From: an uncultured Bacillota bacterium
GTDB taxonomy: Bacteria; Bacillota; Clostridia; Peptostreptococcales; Anaerovoracaceae
Direction of reading: 5' to 3'
Length of the DNA stretch: 64,000 nt
NCBI GenBank assembly: GCA_927441425.1
Contig: CAKMKG010000034.1
Location: forward strand, 1 to 64,000
Part shown: positions 39,485 through 47,903 of the stretch, piece by piece
Position numbering within the stretch: position 1 is the stretch's first letter
How the letters are laid out: each line of letters opens with the position of its first letter
Translations under genes and position numbers: made by a program
The notes under the pieces: generated by a model
The model's input: the letters and a program-made list of their open reading frames with translations, nothing else
What the model was told of the DNA's origin: nothing
The model's database searches: none

Positions 39485-40246
39485 TCATGTAACACATAAA
39501 GCGATGATTAGATTTGCCTTGATTGTTCCGTCAGGGCACAAGGTAATATCTCTTCCTATGTTGTTTGTAGCCAGCCTTGTTTCACAGGCCGGGTTACAGA
39601 ATTCACTGAATCGTGGCAGGAATGCACTGTTTTGAGTAGAAGGCATACATAACTCGAAGAAATTTGTCAGTACTAACGGGGAATGGCAATCTGCAATATT
39701 TACATTTGCGACAACGCTGAATACGACGTCGCGGTCGTTCCTGTCGCTGAGTAACAAGTCGAGAGTTACCAGTACATCTCCGGTAATCGCAATGTTTTGA
39801 GTTCCGAAAATTGGAGTGCCTTTGCACTTCTCATCACATTCTTCGGTATCTGCATAAAGTACTCTTTCAGAAAATGTTCCATCTGGACCAACCACTCGAA
39901 TTGGATCACAATGTGCATCCTGAATAAATGTTGCACCTGAAATTGTAGTGTCTACATCCAGAGTGAGGTTTGATGGGTCTTCCACGTTCAGCGGGTTAAA
40001 GAACCTCTTACAGCGAATGTCTATGACTCTTCTTAATCTGTGTCCTCTGGGAATTGCAGGTGAAAAGCATTGGTTCGTCACAGTTTTCAGCCCTTGGAGA
40101 TTAAAAAGAACAGCATCGTATACTTTTTGAACAAAAATCGGTTCTGATACCACATCTCTTAAATTTCCGCTGAATTCGCAGAGCTGATTAGCATTGCAGC
40201 ATTTTTGAAAGAGGTCCGGCGATATGTTGCCACCGAAACAACTCAT
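39485..40246 (-). CDS. Cys-rich protein of putative spore-coat/CotE-exosporium type, unknown family
   Basis: Start MSCFGGNISPDLFQKCCNANQLCEF with SD aaaggaggg; scattered Cys pairs; convergent with the trp operon. Confidence 0.6.
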   Translation of the reverse strand: MSCFGGNISPDLFQKCCNANQLCEFSGNLRDVVSEPIFVQKVYDAVLFNLQGLKTVTNQCFSPAIPRGHRLRRVIDIRCKRFFNPLNVEDPSNLTLDVDTTISGATFIQDAHCDPIRVVGPDGTFSERVLYADTEECDEKCKGTPIFGTQNIAITGDVLVTLDLLLSDRNDRDVVFSVVANVNIADCHSPLVLTNFFELCMPSTQNSAFLPRFSEFCNPACETRLATNNIGRDITLCPDGTIKANLIIALCVT

Positions 40247-40433
40247 ATATTTCCCTCCTTTAACCGGTCTTTCATTATTTCTTTTCAAGGTCAGTATATT
40301 CACAGTTAAATGTATGTGTTACTTCGCAATCAAAAATATCACAGTATGAAGAAAGGTATATTTGAAAGGGGTAACACTAGGATTCATTTCCCTGATTCAG
40401 GGTATAGTATGACTGAATAGATAAAAAAGAAAG

Positions 40434-40457
40434 TCATAATTTCTGCGTAAATTATGA
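40434..40457. promoter_or_regulatory. Operator-like palindrome upstream of msrAB
   Basis: TCATAATTT-ctgcgt-AAATTATGA, perfect 9-bp arms. Confidence 0.5.
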
Positions 40458-40495
40458 TAGGCAGGATTGGCCGACAAGAAAGAGAGGTTGAAAAA

Positions 40496-41455
40496 ATGAA
40501 AAGTACAGAAAAGGAAATATATCTTGCGGGGGGCTGCTTTTGGGGACTGGAGAAATATCTGAGCAATATCCCCGGGGTAACGGCGACGGAAACGGGTTAT
40601 GCAAACGGGAAGACCGAGAAACCTACCTATGAGGAGGTTTGCCGTCATGGTTCCGGTCATGCAGAGGCGGTCCGTCTCTCTTATGATGCATCCCAGATCA
40701 GCTTGGCGAGATTGTTATCACTTTTTTATAGGGTAATCGATCCGACTTCACTCAACCGCCAGGGGAACGATGTGGGCAGCCAGTACCGTACAGGGATTTA
40801 TTATATGGATCAGGAGGATTATTCTGTCATACGGAAGTCCATCGATGAATTAAAGAACAATTATCAAAAGCCCATCGCCATCGAGACGCTGCCTTTAAAA
40901 AATTACTATCCTGCTGAGGAGTATCACCAGAAATACCTTGATAAAAATCCCGGGGGTTACTGCCATATCAATCCAAGTCATTTTGAATTGGCAAAGGAGG
41001 CACTGGTAGATCCACTTGAATATCGAGTTCCAGAAAAGGAGGAACTGAAGGAGAAGCTGAGCCCGATTCAGTATGAAGTTACAATAAAGAACGGAACAGA
41101 ACCTCCCTATCAGAACGAATATTGGGATAACGACAGGGAAGGAATCTATGTTGATATCACTACGGGTGAACCGCTGTTTTTCTCGAAGGATAAGTTTGAA
41201 GCGTGCGGATGGCCAAGCTTTACCAGATCCATTGATCCGGAAGGAATAAAAATAAAAACGGACTTAACCCATGGTATGATCCGGAAAGAAGTGCGCAGTC
41301 GGGTAGGAGACATCCACTTAGGCCATGTTTTTTCCGACGGACCAAAAGAATCGGGTGGTCAGCGGTATTGTATCAACAGTGCGGCTTTGCGCTTTATACC
41401 AAAAGAGAAAATGAAAGAGGCGGGATATGAAAAATATCTTTTCCATCTGAAATAA
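40496..41455 (+). CDS. msrAB: Bifunctional peptide-methionine (S)-/(R)-S-oxide reductase MsrA-MsrB
   Basis: [19 protein letters not shown] (MsrA); [11 protein letters not shown] and [11 protein letters not shown] (MsrB). Confidence 0.96.
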   Translation: MKSTEKEIYLAGGCFWGLEKYLSNIPGVTATETGYANGKTEKPTYEEVCRHGSGHAEAVRLSYDASQISLARLLSLFYRVIDPTSLNRQGNDVGSQYRTGIYYMDQEDYSVIRKSIDELKNNYQKPIAIETLPLKNYYPAEEYHQKYLDKNPGGYCHINPSHFELAKEALVDPLEYRVPEKEELKEKLSPIQYEVTIKNGTEPPYQNEYWDNDREGIYVDITTGEPLFFSKDKFEACGWPSFTRSIDPEGIKIKTDLTHGMIRKEVRSRVGDIHLGHVFSDGPKESGGQRYCINSAALRFIPKEKMKEAGYEKYLFHLK

Positions 41456-41605
41456 CATTTAAATATAGGTGTCAGTATTCTCTTTTCAGGATTTTCAGGA
41501 AGTCAGTATTCTGTTTGAAAGAAACGGTTTCACAAAGTAGTATTTTTTGATATAATAAATAAGGTTTACTGTAGCATAACGTGTTTTTAACTGATAACAA
41601 CGGCA

Positions 41606-41644
41606 GGCAGGTACATTGGACATATTGTTGGACTTGCCTTTTTT
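41606..41644 (+). terminator. Leader terminator / attenuator upstream of the 41672 gene
   Basis: GGCAGGT...ACTTGCC (one G-U) followed by TTTTTT; TATAAT -10-like box at 41551-41556. Confidence 0.5.
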
Positions 41645-41671
41645 GATTCAAATTAGAGATGGAGAAAGAAG

Positions 41672-42760
41672 ATGCAGTTGAATTCGGATTATTATGATAC
41701 GGACTTCAAATTGACCTACAAAGGAAATGAGATTCTAATACGGAATGACGGTCCGGAGGGAGAGAGTCTTTTTGTCAACGGTGAGTTACAGGATCAGAAT
41801 TTCAGCCCGCATAATGGTCATCTCATCGGACATATCTTTAATGAGGAAAACATAAAAGAAGTAATCGAAGTTATTATGGGCGGCCGGGAAACACGAGACT
41901 GCATGATCTATGCTGATGGGAGTCTGATACACACCCATGTTCCACCTGCGGAATTGATTGAAAAACCGAAAAAGGAAAATGAGAAAAAAAGAACGAGGAG
42001 TGGTCTCATATTTCCATTTATCGTAATTATTCTAATGGCAGTTATGATGCTGTTTATGCTACCGTATCTCGATGGAGATCAACCTTCAGAGGAACCTGCT
42101 GATACGGTTTTTCAGGAAGAAAACGATCCGGTAGAAGGCAAAACAGATGGGCAGGACACTGGGACTGATGTAGGGGAAGAGATTGAAGTAAACTACGCAT
42201 GGAAGTATGGTAAAAGCAGCTGGACATACACGCTGACGATACCGAAATCAGCCTATGATCAGTACAAAACTGTGGATAGGGGAAAAATCAAAAATTATAG
42301 CTACTATGTTACCGATCCGACCGATGATGATACCTTGGCCGAATTGGCAGGGAAATTTAAAGAGGCTGCAGAAAAGGAAGGCTTTTCGGATCTTGATATG
42401 GTGAGAAATATCATATTTTTCGTCCAGAATTTAAATTATGTTGATGACAAGGTCGGAACAGGGTATGATGAATATCCGAAATTTCCCTTGGAGACATTGG
42501 CTGATGAAGGAGGAGACTGCGAGGACAGCGCGATCTTGCTGGCATCTCTGTTGAGAGAGCTTGGTTATGGTACCGTCTTGATCCAGTTTCCGGATCATAT
42601 GGCAGTCGGTGTAAAGGGCAAAGAGTCCATGCCGGGCAGCTACTATGAGGTAGATGGAATCCGGTATTATTATGTGGAAACCACATCCGTAGGTTGGAGC
42701 ATCGGCGAAGTGCCGGAACAGATGAAGAATCAGGCGGCTAAAATATTGATTCTGAATTAA
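41672..42760 (+). CDS. Membrane-anchored transglutaminase-like cysteine-protease-fold protein
   Basis: GGDCEDSAILLASLLRELGYGTVLIQFPDHMAVGV (Cys-His-Asp context); TM LIFPFIVIILMAVMMLFMLPYL. Confidence 0.75.
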   Translation: MQLNSDYYDTDFKLTYKGNEILIRNDGPEGESLFVNGELQDQNFSPHNGHLIGHIFNEENIKEVIEVIMGGRETRDCMIYADGSLIHTHVPPAELIEKPKKENEKKRTRSGLIFPFIVIILMAVMMLFMLPYLDGDQPSEEPADTVFQEENDPVEGKTDGQDTGTDVGEEIEVNYAWKYGKSSWTYTLTIPKSAYDQYKTVDRGKIKNYSYYVTDPTDDDTLAELAGKFKEAAEKEGFSDLDMVRNIIFFVQNLNYVDDKVGTGYDEYPKFPLETLADEGGDCEDSAILLASLLRELGYGTVLIQFPDHMAVGVKGKESMPGSYYEVDGIRYYYVETTSVGWSIGEVPEQMKNQAAKILILN

Positions 42761-42813
42761 TGCTTATTGGTATATTCAGAAGTCTATGGAAGAGATTTAA
42801 CGTAAGGAATGAA

Positions 42814-43152
42814 ATGACAAAGATCAAAGAAATCAATCTGGAATATGGAAGCCCCACGGTGGATACGGCAGTCAGGAACATGGTCAGCCAGCTTGGAACC
42901 TGTAAAGGACAGGGATACAAGGCTGTCATACTGGTTCACGGCTATGGCTCCTCCGGAGTTGGAGGCGGAATCAGAACCGCTGTAAGAAACAAGCTTAGGG
43001 AATCCAGCCTGAGCGGAATCGTGCGTTCCTGCTGCGGCGGAGAGCAATGGTATGAAAAGAAAAAGGAGCTTCTTTCCATCTGTGGACAGCTTACCGAATA
43101 CCAGAGAAAAATCGACGGGAATCAGGGCGTAACCGTGGTCATCCTAAAATGA
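42814..43152 (+). CDS. Smr/MutS2-C-like domain protein
   Basis: [46 protein letters not shown]. Confidence 0.75.
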   Translation: MTKIKEINLEYGSPTVDTAVRNMVSQLGTCKGQGYKAVILVHGYGSSGVGGGIRTAVRNKLRESSLSGIVRSCCGGEQWYEKKKELLSICGQLTEYQRKIDGNQGVTVVILK

Positions 43153-43658
43153 AGGGGGACAAGGAAGTGAGTATCAGTATCCTACGAGGTGATATCACAA
43201 AGCTAGCAGTGGATGCCATCGTGAATGCAGCGAATGAGACGCTGCTTGGCGGAGGAGGAGTGGATGGAGCAATTCATCGGGCTGCAGGAAAAGAACTGCT
43301 TGCGGAATGTAAGACTCTTCATGGCTGCAAAACAGGGCAAGCGAAAATAACAAAGGGATATCAGCTGCAGGCACAACATGTGATCCATACCGTTGGACCT
43401 GTTTGGCACGGAGGCAGCCAAGGAGAGCCTGAGCTGCTGGCAGACTGCTACAGAAACAGCCTCCGACTCGCTTTTGAAAACCGGCTGAAATCCATCGCAT
43501 TTCCGGCTATATCCACTGGAGTATATGGCTATCCGAAGGATGAGGCTGCGCTCATTGCCGTCGAAACGATAAACGAGTTTCTGACGCATACTGATATGGA
43601 AGTCGTTTTGGTCGCTTTCGGAGAAACCGATGAGCGATTGTATCAGAAATTAATCTGA
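43149..43658 (+). CDS. Macro domain protein (O-acetyl-ADP-ribose deacetylase / YmdB-like)
   Basis: [52 protein letters not shown]. Confidence 0.93.
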   Translation: MKGDKEVSISILRGDITKLAVDAIVNAANETLLGGGGVDGAIHRAAGKELLAECKTLHGCKTGQAKITKGYQLQAQHVIHTVGPVWHGGSQGEPELLADCYRNSLRLAFENRLKSIAFPAISTGVYGYPKDEAALIAVETINEFLTHTDMEVVLVAFGETDERLYQKLI

Positions 43659-43723
43659 ACGTTACGACTCGATTTACAAATCGTTTTCGGACAGAACATA
43701 ACCAAAGGAGGAAGAAGCGAAAA

Positions 43724-44173
43724 ATGGAAGATCGTCAAAGCATAATTGATGCAGTGGAATCGTTTTACGTGGAAATCATTGAGCGGTACAAGGATCTGGA
43801 AAGACAGGTGGCCGGCGAGTCGAGGCTTCGTACCATGTTCAAAAAAGTGGATTACAAAGCCAGAATTGCAAAATTTAAAGAACTGAAGAAAAAAGCCCAA
43901 AGCATCAACGTAAAAAAGATAAAGGTACGAGATGACGATGAGCTTTCCATCGATGTAAGGGACAAGCTTGGAATTTCACTTTCACTTTTTGTTAAGGTCA
44001 TCGATGCACAGGTATCTTGTCAAACCTTCTTGCATAAAAAAAGTGAAGGACAAAAACTGAATACCGTTGATTACAAGAATATGGTTTATAATGTGCAAAG
44101 AGCAACAGAAGAATTGCAAAATGGTCTGCGCAGTATGGATGCAGCCTATGCAAATTTAGAGGAGTATGAATGA
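43724..44173 (+). CDS. Hypothetical protein, Lys-rich helical, translationally coupled to an ABC-F gene
   Basis: SD aaaggaggaag; ATGA overlap with the next gene. Confidence 0.7.
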   Translation: MEDRQSIIDAVESFYVEIIERYKDLERQVAGESRLRTMFKKVDYKARIAKFKELKKKAQSINVKKIKVRDDDELSIDVRDKLGISLSLFVKVIDAQVSCQTFLHKKSEGQKLNTVDYKNMVYNVQRATEELQNGLRSMDAAYANLEEYE

Positions 44174-45762
44174 TAACAGTAACGAATGTAAGCTTAAATT
44201 TTAGCGGAACAACACTTTTTAAAGATGTAAATTTAAAATTTACACGAGAAAATTGCTACGGAATCATTGGAGCGAACGGAGCAGGGAAATCAACATTTTT
44301 AAGGATCCTGTCAGGAGATCTGGAGCCATCGTCCGGAGATGTAAGCATACCGAAGCACATGAGAATGTCAGTATTGAAGCAGGATCATTTTGTTTTTGAT
44401 GAATTCTCTGTGTTAGATACGATCATAATGGGAAACCAAAGACTATATGACATTATGAAAGAAAAGGACAGCTTATATGCCAAAGAGGATTTCTCCGATG
44501 AGGACGGAATCAGGGCTTCCGTGCTGGAAGGTGAATTTGCAGAATTGAACGGCTGGGAGTCGGAATCCGATGCAAGCAGACTAGTACAGGGGCTCGGTTT
44601 GGGAATCGATATTCTATATCGAGAGATGAATACACTGAATGGAAAAGAAAAAGTGAAAATCCTGCTGGCCCAGGCGCTGTTCGGCAAGCCGGATATCATC
44701 CTTCTGGACGAGCCGACCAATCACCTTGACATATTAGCCATCAACTGGCTGGAAGATTTTCTGCTGGATTATGAGGGAACCGTCATTGTGGTTTCCCACG
44801 ATAGACATTTTTTGAACACGGTATGTACGAGTATCGTAGATGTTGATTACGGGAAAATCAGAATGTTCGTTGGGAACTATGAGTTTTGGTACGAATCCAG
44901 TCAAATGATCCAAAAGATGCTGAAAGATCAGAGTAAGAAGAGCGAGGACAAAATTAAAGAGCTACAGAGCTTTATTCAGCGATTCTCCGCGAACAAATCC
45001 AAATCAAAACAGGCGACCTCAAGGAAAAAGCTTTTGGATAAGCTTACGGTTGATGAATTGCCGACTTCCTCGAGAAGATATCCCTTCGTTGGCTTTACTA
45101 TAGATCGGGAGCCCGGCAAGGAGATCCTTACAGTTGATGGAATCAGCAAGACGTTGGATGGAGTGCAGGTGTTGAAGGATATTTCCTTCCGTATGAACAA
45201 AGGAGACAAGATTGCCTTTGTCGGAGAAAATGAAATCGCAAATACCACATTGTTTAAAATATTGATGGAAGAAATGGAGCCCGATGAAGGTTCTTTCAAA
45301 TGGGGAGTCAGCACGTCCCAATCCTATTTCCCAATGGATCATTCTTCATTTTTCAAAGACAATGACCTGAATCTGGTTAAATGGCTCAGTCAGTTTACGG
45401 AGGAGACGACAGAATCCTTTATGAGAGGTTTTCTGGGGAGAATGCTCTTTTCCGGTGATGACGTATTCAAAGCGGTGAAGGTATTGTCCGGGGGAGAAAA
45501 GGTTCGCTGCATGCTTTCCAGAATGATGCTCTTTGGATCCAATGCCCTGGTACTGGATCAGCCCACCAACCATCTTGACCTAGAATCCATTACAGCGGTA
45601 AACAATGGTCTGATTGATTTTAAGGGCGTTTTATTATTTTCCTCCCACGATCATCAGTTCATTCAGACTGTCGCCAATCGTATCATTGAAATCAAAGAGG
45701 ACGGCACAATAAATGATAAAGCGTGTACCTACGATGAATACATTGAAAGCGCGTATTCTTAA
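44170..45762 (+). CDS. ABC-F family ATPase (YkpA/YbiT-like), with altered nucleotide-site residues
   Basis: GANGAGKSTFLRIL; LLDEPTNHLD; FSSHDHQFIQTVANRIIEI; no TM segments. Confidence 0.9.
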   Translation: MITVTNVSLNFSGTTLFKDVNLKFTRENCYGIIGANGAGKSTFLRILSGDLEPSSGDVSIPKHMRMSVLKQDHFVFDEFSVLDTIIMGNQRLYDIMKEKDSLYAKEDFSDEDGIRASVLEGEFAELNGWESESDASRLVQGLGLGIDILYREMNTLNGKEKVKILLAQALFGKPDIILLDEPTNHLDILAINWLEDFLLDYEGTVIVVSHDRHFLNTVCTSIVDVDYGKIRMFVGNYEFWYESSQMIQKMLKDQSKKSEDKIKELQSFIQRFSANKSKSKQATSRKKLLDKLTVDELPTSSRRYPFVGFTIDREPGKEILTVDGISKTLDGVQVLKDISFRMNKGDKIAFVGENEIANTTLFKILMEEMEPDEGSFKWGVSTSQSYFPMDHSSFFKDNDLNLVKWLSQFTEETTESFMRGFLGRMLFSGDDVFKAVKVLSGGEKVRCMLSRMMLFGSNALVLDQPTNHLDLESITAVNNGLIDFKGVLLFSSHDHQFIQTVANRIIEIKEDGTINDKACTYDEYIESAYS

Positions 45763-45795
45763 TTCAGGACAGCCTTTCAGGAGGTGGATGAACAA

Positions 45796-46554
45796 ATGAG
45801 CAGAATACTGATTACCGGAGGTCCGACAAACGAATATATTGATGAGGTGATGAAGATCACCAATATGTCCACAGGCACTCTTTCAGTTACATTAGGTGAG
45901 TACTTTCTCAACCATGGAGATGAGGTTTGCCTGATTCTCAACCATCGCGTCAATGCTGATCACATCATTTCAAAGTTTCATTCCGGTGAAAAGCTTACAT
46001 TTCACTGGGTTGAAACAACGGATGAAATGATGAAGGCGCTGGAAATAGAAAGCAGAAATTCCTACGACGCCGTAATTCATGCGGCGGCAGTTGGTGACTA
46101 TAAGGCCGACTTTTCCTTCCTGATGGAGGATTTGGCGGAAGAATTGTATGAGACGAGCAGGAAAACCGGCGGCTTTCATTCGGCAGAGGATATACTAAAT
46201 CTTCTGACAAACCCCAAATGCAGGCTTGACGACAGCTCAAAAATCAGCAGTTATCAGGCTAATCTCACAGTAAAATTGGGACTTACGCCTAAAATTATTG
46301 CCCGTCTCAGGGAATGGTATCCCGAGGCAAAGCTGATCGGCTGTAAGCTGCTTGAGAATGTCCCCAAAGAGGAATTGTTTGACGTGGCAGCAAAGTTGTG
46401 CAAAAAGAATCAAATGGATTATATTCTTGCCAATGACCTGGCAGACCTTCGCAGCGGACAGCCTGCAAGATATCTGGTAGGCAAGGGGGGATATACCGGT
46501 GTAACGCTTGAAACTCCAAAGAATATCTACGATTTCATAATTGAATTAATATGA
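45796..46554 (+). CDS. coaB: Phosphopantothenate-cysteine ligase (CoaB-like, stand-alone DFP domain)
   Basis: RILITGGPTNEYIDEVMKITNMSTGTLSVTLGEYFL; VIHAAAVGDYKADF; NDL near the C-terminus. Confidence 0.8.
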   Translation: MSRILITGGPTNEYIDEVMKITNMSTGTLSVTLGEYFLNHGDEVCLILNHRVNADHIISKFHSGEKLTFHWVETTDEMMKALEIESRNSYDAVIHAAAVGDYKADFSFLMEDLAEELYETSRKTGGFHSAEDILNLLTNPKCRLDDSSKISSYQANLTVKLGLTPKIIARLREWYPEAKLIGCKLLENVPKEELFDVAAKLCKKNQMDYILANDLADLRSGQPARYLVGKGGYTGVTLETPKNIYDFIIELI

Positions 46555-46574
46555 TACATAATTAAATACTTAAC

Positions 46575-46607
46575 AAAGGGACGGAATGATCTGTCCTTTT
46601 TTTATTT
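46575..46607 (+). terminator. Intrinsic terminator
   Basis: AAAGGGAC-ggaatgatct-GTCCTTTTTTT. Confidence 0.75.
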
Positions 46608-46687
46608 TTTATTCGTATTTTATGAATGAATCACTATTTTTTCAAGATATCTATTTACATGAGTGGAGAGATTTGATATAAATATTC

Positions 46688-46713
46688 CATATTTAGATAA
46701 TTAACTAAATATG
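46688..46713. promoter_or_regulatory. Operator-like palindrome upstream of sdpR
   Basis: CATATTTAG-ataattaa-CTAAATATG, perfect 9-bp arms; 38 bp before the start codon. Confidence 0.55.
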
Positions 46714-46750
46714 TAATTAAAAACAGAAATAAAAGCCGGAGGTGAGAAAA

Positions 46751-47047
46751 ATGTCCAATCAAAACAACGCTTTTAAGGCACTTTCCGATCCGACTCGAAG
46801 AAAGATCCTTCAAATGCTCAAAGAGAAGGACTTGACTGCTGGTGAGATTGCGGATGCCTTTCATATATCGAAGCCCAGTATCAGCCATCACTTGAATTTG
46901 CTGAAACGTGCAAATCTGGTAATAGATGAAAGGCAAGGACAAAATATTATCTATTCGCTGAATACGACTGTGTTTCAGGAGTTGTTGGGTTTTTTTCTGA
47001 ATTTCATTGACAAAGAGGAGGTTGATGATAATGAATTTAAATTTTAA
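46751..47047 (+). CDS. sdpR: ArsR-family autorepressor, SdpR-like
   Basis: FKALSDPTRRKILQMLKEKDLTAGEIADAFHISKPSISHHLNLLKRANLV. Confidence 0.9.
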   Translation: MSNQNNAFKALSDPTRRKILQMLKEKDLTAGEIADAFHISKPSISHHLNLLKRANLVIDERQGQNIIYSLNTTVFQELLGFFLNFIDKEEVDDNEFKF

Positions 47048-47681
47048 AAGAGAATGGCCGTTACTGCTGATTCTTTCCTGTACGCTCATTGCGGCAATCA
47101 TAATGTATCCACATATGCCCGAACAGGTTCCCATTCATTGGAACGCGCAGGGTGAGGTCGATGACTACGGATCCAGGCTTTTCGGAACCTTTTTCTTGCC
47201 GACGCTGAACATTTTAATGTATATTTTACTTATCATATTGCCGAAGCTTGATCCCAAGCGGGCAAACTACAGCAAATTTGACAGTGCCTATTTGACGATA
47301 CGATATTCGATGCATCTCTTTTTTACCCTTATATTTGGAGTGACAGTGATCGCTTCTCTCGGTTATCCGGTTCAAATTGACAAATGGATCCCTGCCGGTG
47401 TTGCCATTTTGTTTATTGTATTGGGAAATGTCATGGGCAGAGTACGGCATAATTACTTCGTGGGCTTTAAATATCCATGGACACTGGCAAACGAGGAAGT
47501 ATGGAAAAGGACACACCAGTTTGGTGCCAAGTTAATGGTGATCGGCGGCTTCGCCGCATTGATTGGTGTGATTTTCACCAGTGGTTCCGTAGGCTTTATG
47601 GTTTTAATGGCAGGCGTGCTGGTTCCAACGATCATAACTACAATTTACTCGTATGTTATTTATAAGCAAATCACCAGATAA
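47031..47681 (+). CDS. sdpI: SdpI/DUF1648-family membrane protein
   Basis: MYPHMPEQVPIHWNAQGEVDDYGSR (DUF1648); VGFKYPWTLANEEVWKRTHQFGAKLMV (SdpI). Confidence 0.9.
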   Translation: MNLNFKREWPLLLILSCTLIAAIIMYPHMPEQVPIHWNAQGEVDDYGSRLFGTFFLPTLNILMYILLIILPKLDPKRANYSKFDSAYLTIRYSMHLFFTLIFGVTVIASLGYPVQIDKWIPAGVAILFIVLGNVMGRVRHNYFVGFKYPWTLANEEVWKRTHQFGAKLMVIGGFAALIGVIFTSGSVGFMVLMAGVLVPTIITTIYSYVIYKQITR

Positions 47682-47745
47682 ATTATGCTAGTAATATAAA
47701 TTATAGAAAAGTACTGGACAAGAAAATATCGGAGTAGCTTTGCTC

Positions 47746-47866
47746 AAATAATCCTCTTGAAAGAATAAGGTCTTTGGCAAATGACGAAGTCATTTTAGGA
47801 AAACACCGTTGTACGGACTGCGTTTGTTTTCCGTTCCAAAGACCATGATTGAAAGAGAGATTATTT
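47746..47866. ncRNA. Putative multi-branched structured RNA or small palindromic mobile element, strand and function unknown
   Basis: AAATAATCCTCTT/AAGAGaGATTATTT; GGTCTTTGG/CCAAAGACC; AAATGAC/GTCATTT; GGAAAACA/TGTTTTCC; CCGT/ACGG, all properly nested. Confidence 0.5.
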
Positions 47867-47903
47867 CAAAACTGCGACTATTTTCTGTACAGTACGTTCT
47901 ATT

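Noticed and set aside
47798-47832. TwoAYGGAY or purine-riboswitch identity for the 47746-47866 element
   Set aside because: Only one ACGGAC segment is present and the three-way-junction sequences of purine riboswitches are absent.
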